A stretch of DNA of 64,000 nt from Tricholoma matsutake. Taxonomy: Eukaryota > Basidiomycota > Agaricomycetes > Agaricales > Tricholomataceae. The stretch is from contig AP026538.1 in the NCBI GenBank assembly GCA_026075535.2, positions 9,238,001 through 9,302,000 of the forward strand. The letters run 5' to 3'. Below the pieces are notes generated by a model. The model saw nothing but the letters and a program-made list of their open reading frames with translations, was not told where the DNA came from and did no database searches. Below are positions 1-10,315 of this stretch, piece by piece; position 1 is the first letter of the stretch; each line of letters begins with the position of its first letter. Both the position numbers and the translations under genes were made by a program.

Positions 1-365
1 GCACCCAACAACGACGTACCACCAAATGCGCCCACTAAAGAGCATGCCCAGATCAAAATGTCCCCCCCCCCGCTGAATTTAATGGCGCATGTGCGCAGGG
101 ACGTGCATTCCTTAATTCCTGTGAGTTATACATCAGTCTCCAGTCACATCAATTCATCGATGAGGCTGCAAAAATTTATTGGGCCTTCACATACATGAAA
201 TCTGAACGCGCCTATCTCTACATGGACCATATTCTGTGACAAACTAAAGAACTTGGTTCTCTACCTTTCTCCACTTGGGGTGACTTTCGAGCCAAGTTTG
301 TATGCCACTTTTGTCCCCTCAATGAGCGCCACCGAGCAGTGACACGACTTGAGTCATCCTCTTAC
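1..365 (+). pseudogene. gag N-terminal part of element A
   Basis: Translation aligns with the gag of element B (shared FLNSCELYISLQSHQF and FTYMKSE blocks). A run of eleven C at about 62-72 disturbs the frame near the start of the conserved block. A TGA at 237 replaces the arginine codon seen in the paralogue (ILRQTKEL becomes IL-stop-QTKEL). The coding sequence is cut at 361-365, the CTTAC that is duplicated at the far side of the insertion. Confidence 0.85.
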
Positions 366-788
366 TATAAGGGCAACCTCAGCCTCTAGCAAAGGGAAAT
401 CCAAAGTTAAAATTATGCTACATAATACAGGGATTGGGGGTGCACCTAGCAAAGGGAAATCCGAAGAGAAAACTCTAAAGATCCCTTTGCCAGTGCCCAG
501 TATATGTGAAAACTGCAAAAATCAAATAATAACTAAAAATAGAAAAGGCGGAGATAGGCTGATCAAGGCTGCCGAATGACATAATACCAAGGGGTAGATG
601 TTGGAAGGGTACTCCATCTCTAAATATAAAACTGTCAACATGCACAAATGTGATAGAAAGGGAAATTAGTAATAAAATAAGGGAAAAATCATAGAAAATG
701 AAGAATAGAAGGAAACGAGGTGAGAAAAAATATAGGACAAACGTAAAAAATAGGAGAAACACATGGGACACCCTCTAGTCCCCTTACA
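366..788 (-). repeat. 3' LTR of element B
   Basis: 423 bp, matching 6373-6795 along its whole length. On the minus strand it begins TGTAAGGGG and ends CCCTTATA, a slightly decayed inverted terminus. The outer flank is the target duplication CTTAC. About 13 substitutions separate it from the 5' LTR, and most are paired CpG decay products. Confidence 0.93.
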
Positions 789-801
789 TCACCCCCCCTC
801 T
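789..801 (-). other. Polypurine tract of element B
   Basis: Directly upstream (minus strand) of the 3' LTR lies an AGAGGGGGGG-type purine run, the usual plus-strand primer of LTR elements. It confirms orientation and the LTR border at 788. Confidence 0.7.
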
Positions 802-845
802 AAGATGCATTGCCCCGATGCATTCAAAATTGCATATGACCAAAG

Positions 846-1037
846 TCACTGACTTGAATGCGATGTGGTGCAGCAGTGTGCCTCCTTGACCAACTGAGGG
901 GCGTTCACATCGGACTCCTCGACCCATGAGTTCTCCTCATACCCATAACCCTTCCAGTGTACCAAATGCTGGAGCTTCCCTCGACGTAACCAGCTGTCCA
1001 AGATTGACTTGACTTCATACTGGGGTTCTCCCTCCAC
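846..1037 (-). pseudogene. Chromodomain tail of element B integrase
   Basis: Minus-strand translation contains YEVKSILDSWLRRGKL, LVHWKGYGYEENSW and a run of acidic residues, which is the chromodomain fold found at the C-terminus of chromovirus integrases. In that family it binds methylated histone tails and guides integration to heterochromatin. It is separated from the integrase body by the solo LTR at 1038-1437, so it can no longer be translated with it. Without the LTR, the two sides join through a short proline-rich linker. Confidence 0.85.
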
Positions 1038-1437
1038 TGTTAGGGCGACACCCACTATCTGCTAGCTAAGACCATGTGGGTTCTCTCTACAAGAAGGGGG
1101 CAGGATCTGCGCTCGTGATGGGGGAATTGATGGTTTTGATGCGAGGGGTTATTAATAGGTGAGTTTGTTGAGATAGGCCTTTCACACTGAAAACATAGGT
1201 GGAATACCTAAGAGAACACAACTGGGGTCCCCTAGGCATATATTTAGGGTTTATATACTATGTTACACATATTGTACATTGTTGTTACCGATGCACTCGT
1301 ACATGCGCGTACATTTTGATGTGTGCAAAATAAAATTCTCATGCTATCAAAGTGTAGCGTCATTTGGCATCATGTAGCGTAATTCGACATAATAAATAAA
1401 ATGAAATTTTATTAGGTAATGGGGTGGTTTCCTAACA
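1038..1437. mobile_element. Solo LTR nested in element B
   Basis: 400-bp sequence beginning TGTTAGG and ending CCTAACA (perfect 7-bp inverted termini), flanked by the direct repeat TCCAC at 1033-1037 and 1438-1442. It splits the coding linker between integrase and chromodomain of element B. No internal coding region is present, so it is a solo LTR left by recombination of a longer element. It contains TATATAAA-like and AATAAA-like motifs, as expected of an LTR. It is a different family from the B LTR. Confidence 0.9.
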
Positions 1438-1463
1438 TCCACAACTGTAGGTGGCGGTGGTGG

Positions 1464-3551
1464 TCATGAACGGCGTCCTGGAAAAGGATCTGAGGGAGCT
1501 GGAAGGAGTTTCACGACGTGGAAGACTGGGTGAAGTCTAGACATGGAGGCTGGGAGGCGTAGACGATAGGCATGCGTTCCAATGCACTTGACAATGGGGA
1601 AAGGTCCCAGGAAGTGATGGGAGAGTTTTTTGGATGGACGGGTAGTGGAGATGTCACTGGAGTCAAGATAAACTCGATCACCAACCTTGTACTGCAGCGT
1701 TGGAGAGTGGCATTGGTTGTAGAAACATGCCATGTCGTCCTTTGCCTTCACCAAGGCTGCCTTCACTTCCTCCAAACTGTCCTTCATGCGTTCCGTGAAC
1801 TCATTCACTGTCTCAATATGTGAGGGGGCTTGGTGAGGTTCGAATCCCATGCGTGGATGCCATCCAGTGTCCAAGAAGAAGGGGGTTTGTTGAGTGGAAG
1901 CATGGACATGATTGTTGTATCCGAACTTGGCCAGGGGAAGGAGATCGTCCCAATCGTCCTGGCGTTCATTGACAAAGACACGGATGTACTGCTCCAACTC
2001 CTGGTTGACTCGTTTGGTCTGGCCATCAGTTTGTGGGTGATAAGTAGTCGAAGTGAGGAGTTTGATACCCAGAAGTCGGTACAGCTCACGAGTGAACTCT
2101 GCTATGAACTGAGGGCCATGGTCAGAAAGGAAGGTGCCAGGGAGTCCATGTAATTTCCAGACATGGTGAAGATAGAGGCGGGCGGCACCCAGGGCACTGA
2201 CAGTGGTGTGAGTGGGAATGAAGTGAGCGCATTTCCCTGTGGAATCAACTGTGCACATCACCGCATCAAACCCATTCAACTCTGGCAACTCTACCACAAA
2301 GTCGACACTGACAACATCCCAATGACTGTCTGGGACAGGGAGAGGGTGTAGCTCACCAATGGGTTTGTGACGAGGAATCTTGGTGCATAAGCAAAGGTCA
2401 CAAGTATGACAATACTGACCAATGAGCTGTGACATCTGCAGCCACCAATAATTCCGTGAGGTGAGCTCCAAGGTCTTCCAGCATCCAGGGTGACCAGCAA
2501 TCCATGAGTCGTGGTGTTGGAATATGATATGTCGACGAAGGTCTGGGTCGTTGGGTATGTAGATGCGATCCAAGAAATACAAGAAGTCCTCTTTTTCAGC
2601 CCACTCTGCCACACGTAAGGAGAGGGTAGATCCCTTCCTCAGTTCCTTAACAGCTCGGGCCACAACATCCTCGTATAAACCACTACAGTTTGTGTGACAG
2701 ATGTCACATAGGATGTCCTGCTCCTTGCCCTGGGGTGCGATACCTTCCAATGCCCAGATCGTAAACAGGTTTGGCTGCAACAACACAATGTCTTGATTGT
2801 CATCACCACCATCCCCATGATCCGCACATTGGGAGAGGGCATCGGTCTTCCCCATGCTGTGACCTGGACAGTGGTGCAAGGAGAAGTCGAACCTGGATAG
2901 ATACAGGGACCAACGAGCTTGATGATGGTTCAATCTCTTGGCCGTCATAAAGTACTCGAGATTCTTGTGATCTGTCCAAATTTCCACCTTGTGTAGGGCA
3001 CCCTCAAGGAAGTGTCGCCACTCCTCAAGTGCACACATTATCGCCAACATCTCCTTGTCATGGATCTCATAGTTTCGTTCCACAGCACTAAGGCTTTTGG
3101 AGTAGAACACAACAGGATGCCACTTCTGGTCCTCCAGAGACTGCTGAGACAACACGGCGCCCATCGCAAAGTCAGAACTGTCAGCTTCTACACGAAAAGG
3201 GCGTGAATTGTCAGCAAAGGTAAGGATGGGAGCGGAAGTGACCATCTCTTTAAGCTTTTTGAATGCCTCCTGCTGTGCATTGTCCCACCACCATGCCTCC
3301 TTGCCAGTCAAGTCAAACAGTGGTTGTGTGTGATGTGAGAAATCCTTGATAAAACACTGGTAGAAATTGATGAAGCCTAAAAAGGACTGCACCTCTTTCT
3401 TGTTTGTGGGCGTCGGCCATGCCGTGACCCCATTCACCTTGACCAGATCCATCTCTACCTGGCCCTCTGAGATAATCAGGCCAAGGTACTTGATCTTGGT
3501 CTTCTCAAACTCACACTTGTCCTGGTGAAGGTAGAGTTTGTACTGTCGAAG
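1464..3551 (-). pseudogene. RNase H and integrase region of element B pol
   Basis: Open on the minus strand for 662 codons from 3452. It opens with the RT connection (FLGFINFYQCFIKDFS), then RNase H (VEADSSDFAMGAVLSQQS, IHDKEMLAIM, IWTDHKNLEYF), then the zinc-binding HHCC region (HPGCWKTLE, CHTCDLC) and the integrase core with DVVSVDFV, LSDHGPQF and HPQTDGQT supplying the DDE triad. It ends at a stop just before the proline linker to the chromodomain. Upstream, TGA at 3552-3554 (LVLD-stop-LRQYK) cuts it off from RT where an arginine is expected. Confidence 0.92.
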
Positions 3552-4394
3552 TCAGTCCAAGACGAGGCGCATAATGTGACGATGCTCTTCCACTGTGCGA
3601 GTAAAGATGTGGATATCATCGAGGTAGATACAGATGACACCCTCAAGGATGAGGCTGTGGAAGATGTCATTCATCATGGTCTGGAAGGTGGCAGGACTAT
3701 TAGTAAGGCCAAAGAACATGATGAGCGGTTCAAAAAGACCACAGTTGGTACGAAAGGCTGTCTTCCACTCATCTCCCTCCTTTATCCTCACATTATTGTA
3801 ACCCCAATGGATGTCGAGTTTGGTGAAGTATTGCACTCCACAGAGTTGGTTCACAAGTTTGGAGATGAGAGGTAGCAGGTAGCAATTTTTGACCATGATG
3901 TTGTTGAGCCTTCTATAGTCTTGAACTAGACGAAGTCAGCCATCCTTCTTCTTGACAAAGAAAAAGGGAGAGGCCATGGGTGATTTGGATGGTCGAATAC
4001 GTCCAGAGGTCAGGTGTTTGTCGATGAATTGGTCGAGCTGTCGCTGTTCCTTGGGAGAAAGAGGATAGACCTTGCAGGAGGAAGGGGTTGCACTGGGGAT
4101 GAGTTTGATGGCATGATCCCATGGCTTGCATGCAGGGAGAGAATCAAATGATTCCTTGGAGAATACATCCTCAAACTCATGAAGATGAGGGAGTAAGGAG
4201 TCAGTAGAGGATTTAGCAGTATTGTTTTTGTGGAAGGCCTCGGCAAGGCACTGGGATATGTTCGATGTAGCACACACCTCATGCGATGGACAAATCACAG
4301 TGTAGAAAATCCGATCCCCTTCCTCAACTTCCTCTGCTTCCTCCTCATCATCATCTGAGTCTGGTATCAGATCAGGAACCCCCTCCAACTCCAC
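3552..4394 (-). pseudogene. Reverse transcriptase domain of element B
   Basis: Two open stretches, 3936-4394 and 3552-3896. The first has the conserved entry ([30 protein letters not shown]), the second the palm with [25 protein letters not shown] and the catalytic YLDD in [15 protein letters not shown] separates them right after KKKDG, where the A copy has serine, followed by the DYRRLN motif. The protein would synthesise cDNA from element RNA inside virus-like particles. The stops predict a dead enzyme. Confidence 0.92.
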
Positions 4395-4754
4395 ATCAGG
4401 CAGAGGTAGGGGTCCAGCATGACACTTCTGAGTGCATCATACTGAGGCCCTTTGTCCACGGCGCTCTTCTCTGGCTTCCGTGAAACAGGTGCGACAGCTG
4501 GATGGACATCGGCTCATGGTGACCTCCCCAGTATGCCAGTTAACATCTGGGTTATGGTCTCAAAGCCACAGATAGCCCAAAATCACCTTCTGCTTCCCTA
4601 ACTGAGTGACAGCAAAAAGTGTACACTCACTATGATCTTTGTAATGGAGGTCCAGGTCCACAACCTCTCAGATGGCACCAGCTTCATTTGGGGATCCATC
4701 CACATTATAAACAGGTATCGGACGTGAGAGCAAGCAAGTATTCAGGCGATGTTG

Positions 4755-5096
4755 TCATGCGAGGTCAGCGTCAATGAAGAGACCAGTAGCACCAGAGTCT
4801 AGGAGTGCAGAGACACCAAGTATCTGTCCGGTGTTGGTAGTCTGTAGTTTGATTGCCAGGTTCAAGGAGTGTGCAGAGGGAGTGGATGCAACAATATATT
4901 TGTGTGGTAGTTTGCGCTCCCATGATTTAATTTTGGGGCATGAGGTAGAGGTAGAGAGAGGAGGGGCAGGTATGTCTTCACCCAACTTCAAAGGTTCAGA
5001 GAGGGGAATAGTCATGAAATCAGATTCATTCTCCAGGGATTCAACTGACAAAACTTCAAAGTGGTTATGGACAGGCAATGAGGGCATGTGATTCAC
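4755..5096 (-). pseudogene. Retropepsin-type aspartic protease of element B
   Basis: Minus-strand ORF with the active-site block SALLDSGATGLFIDADL (DSGA catalytic aspartate intact), preceded by KIKSWERKLPHKYIVAST, the segment found before the protease in both A and B. It would mature the gag-pol polyprotein. The frame continues poorly toward RT (a stop after DADLA), so pol is broken here too. Confidence 0.85.
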
Positions 5097-5214
5097 TTGC
5101 TGCGAATAGAAAAATCCTGCTCCTCTACACCCTCTAATTTGACCTCCTCTGCGACCTGACCCTTCGCTTCCTCGACATCTACAAGTGCCAACAGGTCCTG
5201 GAGGAGTTCATCTC

Positions 5215-6240
5215 ACCCCTCGGGGGTGAGCATGCGGATATCCTGACGATGGGGGCACGCTCCAGCCATATGTCCAGTTTCCCCACAGTGGTAGCAGAGG
5301 TTTAACCTGTGTGCACGGCTATGGGCTGCATCGACATCCATTGGTACCGGAACATTGATGGCCGGTGCAGGAGTTTGATGGACGGGAATAGGGTTGCATT
5401 GGGGAAGGGTTCAATTGAAGATGTGGGATGTAGGAGTGGTAGTTGGAGCCCAGAATGCAGCATTGAACGCTGCATTTGTGAGTCGGTTCTCATCACAGAG
5501 GGAAGCAGTTTCATACCAAGCATAGATATCATCGTCCACTGGACATCCTTCCAACATCTGGGCAATCTGGTCCTGAATCTCCCGGTTGAGGCCTTGTCGG
5601 AACTTCACCACCACTGGTAGCCCACCCCCATATCCTGCCATGTCCACCAAGTCCTTAAACTCATCGATATAATCGTCCACAGATTGACGTGCCTGGTGGT
5701 ACAAGGATGACTCAAGTCGTGTCACTGCTTGGTGGCACTCATTGAGGGGACAAAAGTGGCGTACGAACTCTGCTCGAAAGTCACCCCAAGTGGAGAAAGG
5801 TAGGGAACCGAGTTCTTTGGTTTGTCGCAGAATATGGTTCACGTAGAGATAGGCATGCTCAGATTTCATGTATGTGAAGGCCCAATAAATGTTTGCAGCT
5901 TCATCGACAAATTGATGCGACTGGAGACTGATATACAACTCACAGGAGTTAAGGAATGCACATCCCTGCGCATGCGCACCATTAAATTTGGCAGGGGGAC
6001 GGTTTGATCTGGGCGCACTCCTTGGGCACATTTGGTGATGCATCGTTGTTGGGCGTGCTTGGAGTCATAATGGGGGAAATATTAGTCATGGAGCTGGTCT
6101 GAAGTGTTCTGACAAAGTTTTCGATCGTAGATTTAAGCAAATCAATTTGCGTGCATATTCCGGTAATGTTGCTTTCAAGTGCATTGAGGCGCTCTGATGT
6201 GTCCATAGCGCTAGGAGGTGCGTTTGGCGAAAATGGTGGC
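5215..6240 (-). pseudogene. gag of element B with CCHC knuckle
   Basis: Starts at the minus-strand ATG near 6240 (MPPFSPNAPPSAMDTSERLNALE, helical N-terminus), shifts frame at a short C run near 5994-5998, continues through FLNSCELYISLQSHQF and DDYIDEFKDLVDMAGY, shifts again near 5411 and ends in a zinc knuckle CYHCGETGHMAGAC at about 5245-5290. Gag forms the particle shell and the knuckle binds RNA. The two frame changes suggest indels; programmed frameshifting is less likely because the first falls in the middle of the capsid part. Confidence 0.88.
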
Positions 6241-6372
6241 ATAATAAAGGTGAGACTATCTGGAACGGTGTGTAGGGACTCTGTGGAGCTTTGGGAAGTG
6301 TCGTCCAGTCCATACCTGCCTATCTTGGGCAGTGCATTCGCGATTTTCGGGCCTTAGGGGAGAGTTTTCTAC

Positions 6373-6795
6373 TATAAGGGCAACCTCAGCCTCTAGCAAA
6401 GGGAAATCCAAAGTTAAAATTATGCTACATAATACAGGGATTGGGGGCACACCTAGCAAAGGGAAATCCGAAGAGAAAACTCTAAAGATCCCTTTGCCAG
6501 TGCCCAGTATATGTGAAAACTGCAAAAATCAAATAATAACTAAAAATAGAAAAGGCAGAGATAGGCTGATCAAGGCCACTGCATGACATAATACCAAGGG
6601 GTAGATGTTGGAAGGGTACTCCATCTCTAAATATAAAACTGTCAACATGCACAAATGTGATAGAAAGGGAAATTAGTAATAAAATAAGGAAAAAATCATA
6701 GAAAATAAAGAATAAAAGGAAACGAGGCGAGAAAAAATATAGGACAAACGTAAAAAATAGGAGAAACATGTGGGACACCCTCTAGTCCCCTTACA
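6373..6795 (-). repeat. 5' LTR of element B
   Basis: 423 bp, same length as the copy at 366-788. On the minus strand it starts TGTAAGGGG at 6795, next to the target duplication CTTAC at 6796-6800. No canonical TGG-type tRNA primer site was seen immediately after its end (6372 downward), which leaves self-priming as one possibility. Confidence 0.93.
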
Positions 6796-6797
6796 CT

Positions 6798-7270
6798 TAC
6801 CACCAGGCATGTCGATCCATGGACGATTATATCGATGAGTTTAAGGATTTGGTGGACATGGCAGGATATGGGAGTGGGCTACCAGTGGTGGTGAAGTTCT
6901 GATGGGGCCTCAACCAAGAAATTCAGGACCAGATTGCACAGATGTTGGAAGGGCGCCCAGCGGACAATGATATCTATGCTTGGTATGAAGCTGCTTCACT
7001 CTGTGATGAGAACCGACTCACAAATGCGGTGTTTAACGCTGCATTCCATGCTCCAACTACCACTCATGCACCCTACACCTTCAATTGAACCCTTCCCTGC
7101 CTTAACTCCATTCCTGTTCATCAAACTCCCACACCAGCCATCAATGTCCCAGTACCAATGGATGTTGATGCAGCCCGCAGCTGTGCACATAGGTTAGATC
7201 TCTGCTACCATTGTGGGGAAACTGGGCACAGGGCTGGAGCGTGTCCCCATCGTCAGGATATCCGCATGCT
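6798..7270 (+). pseudogene. gag C-terminal part of element A
   Basis: Resumes the gag broken at 365: DDYIDEFKDLVDMAGYGSG and the C-terminal block match element B. It carries TGA at 6900-6902, where B has arginine (VKFRQGLN). Frame changes precede the zinc knuckle CYHCGETGHRAGAC encoded at about 7200-7245, which is intact. Confidence 0.88.
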
Positions 7271-7777
7271 CACCACTTTGAAGTCTTGTCAGTTGAATCC
7301 CTGGAGAATGAATCCATTTCTGTGACTGTTCCCCTCTCTGACCCTTCAAAGTTGGCTGAAGACGTACCTGCTCTTCCCATCTCTCCCTCTGCTCCACACC
7401 CCAAAATTAAATCATGGGAGCATAAACTACCATGCAAATATATTGTTGCATCCACTCTCTCTACACATTTCTTGAACCTAGCAATCGAACTGCAGATGAC
7501 TGACACTGGACAGATACTCGGTGTCTCTGCACTCCTGGACTCTGGTGCAACCAGTCTCTTCATCAATGCCCATCTCACACAACAACATCGCCTAAATACT
7601 CACTCACTCTTGCGTCCAATACCTGTGTATAATGTGGATGGGTCCCCAAATGAAGCTGGTGCCATCCAAGAGGTTGTAGACCTGGTCCTCCATTACAAAG
7701 ATCATAGTGAACATGCCCTTTTTGCTGTCACTCAATTAGGAAAGCAAAAGGTGATTTTGGGCTATCCATGGCTTTGA
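7211..7777 (+). pseudogene. Aspartic protease region of element A
   Basis: 188-codon stretch with SALLDSGATSLFINAHLT, the catalytic DSGA motif, and the downstream block QKVILGYPWL (the ILGYPWL strand of the retropepsin fold). It is a better preserved copy than the one in element B. It ends at TGA (7776) where the paralogue family would read on into RT. Confidence 0.87.
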
Positions 7778-7916
7778 GACCATAACCCAGAGCTCAACTG
7801 GCGTACCGGGGAGGTTACCATGAGCCGATGTCCATCCCGCTGTCATACTTGTTTCACAGAAGCCAGGCAAGAACATCGTGGACAGAAGGCAGTGATACAA
7901 TGTACTCAGAAGTGTC

Positions 7917-8753
7917 ATGCCAGACCCCTGCCTATACCTGAAGTTGGAAGGGGTTCCTGATCTGATGCCGGACTCGGATGATGATGATGAGGAGCCAGAG
8001 GAAGTGGGGGAAGGTGATCGGATCTTCTACACTGCGATTAGTCCATCGCACGAGGTGTGTGCTACATCGAACATATCCCAACACCTCGCTGAGGCCTTCC
8101 ACAAAAACAATGCTGCTAAATCCTCTACTAATTCCTTGCTCCCTCATCTCCATGAGTTTGGAGACGTGTTCTCCAAGGAATCGTTCGACTCTCTCCCTGC
8201 ACGCAAGCCATGGGATCACGCGATCGAGCTCACCCCCGGTGCAACCCCTTCATCCTGCAAAGTCTATCCTCTCTCTCCTGAAGAACAATGACAGCTTGAC
8301 CAGTTCATCGACGAACACCTGGCCTCTGGACGTATTCGACCATTAAAGTCACCCATGGCCTCACCCTTTTTCTTTGTCAAGAAGAAGGATGGCTCACTTT
8401 GACTGGTTCAAGACTACAGAAGGCTCAACAACATCATGGTCAAAAATCGCTACCCATTACCTCTCATCTCTGAACTCGTGAACCAGCTCCATGGAGCCCG
8501 ATACTTCACCAAGCTCGACATCCATTGGGGCTACAATAATGTGAGGATAAAGGAGGGAGATGAGTGGAAGGCAGCCTTTTGTACCAACCGTGGTCTTTTT
8601 GAACCGCTTGTCATGTTCTTTGGCCTTACTAATAGTCCTGCCACCTTTCAGACCATGATGAACAACATTTTCCACGACCTCCTTTGCCGGCACATCATAT
8701 CCCAACACCATGACTCACAGATTGCTGGTCATCCTGGATGCTGGAAGACCTAA
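7917..8753 (+). pseudogene. Truncated reverse transcriptase fused to an integrase scrap, element A
   Basis: RT N-terminal half ([46 protein letters not shown]) is followed at about 8680 by [21 protein letters not shown], which in element B lies in the integrase zinc-binding region. RT catalytic YLDD, RNase H and the pre-integrase segment are missing, so about 1.1 kb was deleted between them. Two TGA codons (8289-8291 and 8400-8402) sit where B or the family has CGA arginine. Homology stops at 8752. Confidence 0.88.
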
Positions 8754-10273
8754 TAAAATTACATGTTAAATGTTTTCTGCAGATACAGGCATAATTACAT
8801 AAAAAGTGTTTCTTTAACTTACACAAAGGGAACATGAAAAATTCCAGAAGGGATCTGAAAGAAACATTGTAGAATACACCTTTTATGTTCCTTGCAGATC
8901 TTGGATACATGTAAAATATTTCCCTGGCTTTTGTTTTACATACATATTAAGAATATCTAAAGGATATACACATCAGAAGTCTTAAAACAAGTTTCTAAGG
9001 CTGTGTTTCTGTGGGAAAAACAGGTCAGCCCCAGTAGTGTATCATAGCATTAGAGAATTTCGAGACCTTAAACCTTGAGAATTTTGTGTGTTAGAACTGT
9101 GACTGGTCATACTTCTATCACGTGATACATAAGCTTAAAAGTGGGACTTAAGGTGAATGAATGCAACAACAGTCAATAGCAAGGGAAGAATGGGGCCTCA
9201 CAATCCTCACCAAATTTAAACTCTGACACTCGCAGTGAAAAGTGGTACAGGTACTTTTCTAAGCATGCACAATGATTCACGTATACTTTGTATGAGAAGA
9301 AATACTCTCATACATGCTTTAATCAAAGTCTTCAGAGTGGAATTTTTTTAAATGGCTTAGTCCTTCCAATCTGCTGTGTTCAATGCGAAGATCTCAGGAA
9401 TGAGGACTCAACTAAAAATTCTGCTCCCAAGAAGTTGATGAGAAGTGTTCAAAATGGTGATCCTACACTTTTGTTGAGCAAAAACGGTGGTGTGGAAGCC
9501 AAACGACATTCATGTAAAGTCGACGACATTTTGTTATCCCAAAAAGGAAATGCAAAAATATCAGGACACGAATCGAGGTGACGGGGGTGCATAAAGGTGA
9601 ATCTGGCTTGAGATTGCTAAGAATAGCATTCAAAATAATGCTCTAGATGTTTATTTCAGTGAAAATGGTGGTATGGAGCTCAAAACGTGTTCAGTGCATG
9701 TCGTGTCCTAAAAAGGAAATCTATAAACAAATGTGACTGGAGATGCATTGGTTGAATAAAAATGGTCCAGTCTCATGAAAATGCACCTTAGATACATAAA
9801 ATCAGCTTTGTAGAGGCTTGGCAATCACTCTTATGAGGTACACAAGACTCGTTGCAAGCTGATGTCGAATTTTGTTGATCCTGATGTAATTTGGAAGAGA
9901 AATCAGAAGCTATGGTTCAAATTTACATGCAAATCACTGCTAGAGTGTCAGCCATGGTGTAGAAATTTATAACATTCACTGAGTCATTGAGCAGTCAACA
10001 TTGCACTACAGAATATAAGATCAACAAGCTGAATACAGATTTTGCATATGACAACTCAAGCAAGGGGTCCTACATACTGTCACCACAACTTATTTGAGTC
10101 AAATCAGGCCTGTGGAAGCTAAGAAACAATCTTAAGAACGAGGATGAGCTTTGACTTTCCCAAAAAGGCAATGACCACTTTCTCTGCTACAATTTTTCGC
10201 AGCCCTGCCGGGCCCCAGTAAGAACTGTTCTTTCAAGTACCGTAGTGACTGTTCGGGAAGCTCATCAGCAAAT
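8754..10273. other. No gene recognised
   Basis: AT-rich DNA following the broken end of element A. I see no splice-supported coding region or known domain. Loosely similar blocks recur near 9420-9560, 9655-9720 and 10100-10170 (AAAATGGTGG followed by TGGAAGC or TGGAGCT and a CCAAAAAGGAAAT-like string), which suggests an old, diverged tandem array. Confidence 0.4.
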
Positions 10274-10315
10274 CACGTGCAACGACGCACGGACCACCCT
10301 AGAAAGATATATAAA
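10274..10315 (+). promoter_or_regulatory. Promoter-like stretch with E-box and TATA box
   Basis: A CACGTG palindrome (10274-10279) is followed 28 bp later by TATATAAA (10308-10315) and then by CT-rich DNA, a common arrangement at fungal start regions. The first downstream ATG (10403) opens only a 36-codon frame rich in homopolymer runs, so the transcript it would serve is unknown. Confidence 0.35.

Larger units (their letters stand above)
366..6795 (-). mobile_element. Complete Ty3/gypsy chromovirus-type element B inserted in element A
   Basis: A 6430-bp element bounded by two 423-bp direct LTRs and flanked by the 5-bp duplication CTTAC (361-365 and 6796-6800). The order on the minus strand is LTR, gag with CCHC knuckle, protease, reverse transcriptase, RNase H, integrase, chromodomain, LTR, which is the chromovirus order. 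The interrupted gag of element A resumes exactly after the second duplication. The coding region has a frameshift in gag, two stops in RT and a nested solo LTR before the chromodomain, so it looks defective although the LTRs are only about 3 percent apart. Confidence 0.95.
1..8753 (+). mobile_element. Ty3/gypsy element A, decayed host of a nested insertion
   Basis: Plus-strand gypsy retrotransposon present in two blocks, 1-365 and 6796-8753, which join in reading sense when the minus-strand insertion at 366-6795 is removed. It encodes gag, a CCHC knuckle, an aspartic protease and the start of reverse transcriptase, and is closely similar to element B that landed in it, so the two belong to one family. 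No LTR of A is visible: the 5' end lies left of the window and the 3' end stops at 8753. Four in-frame stops (237, 6900, 8289, 8400) and an internal deletion make it non-functional. Confidence 0.9.

Noticed and set aside
62..72. C11 run as a programmed frameshift site in gag of element A
   Set aside because: The paralogue has a shorter C run, also out of frame, at the same place; homopolymer slippage is the simpler explanation.
1572..2351. Plus-strand frames of 60-107 codons opposite element B pol
   Set aside because: Antisense shadows of the intact 662-codon RNase H/integrase frame.
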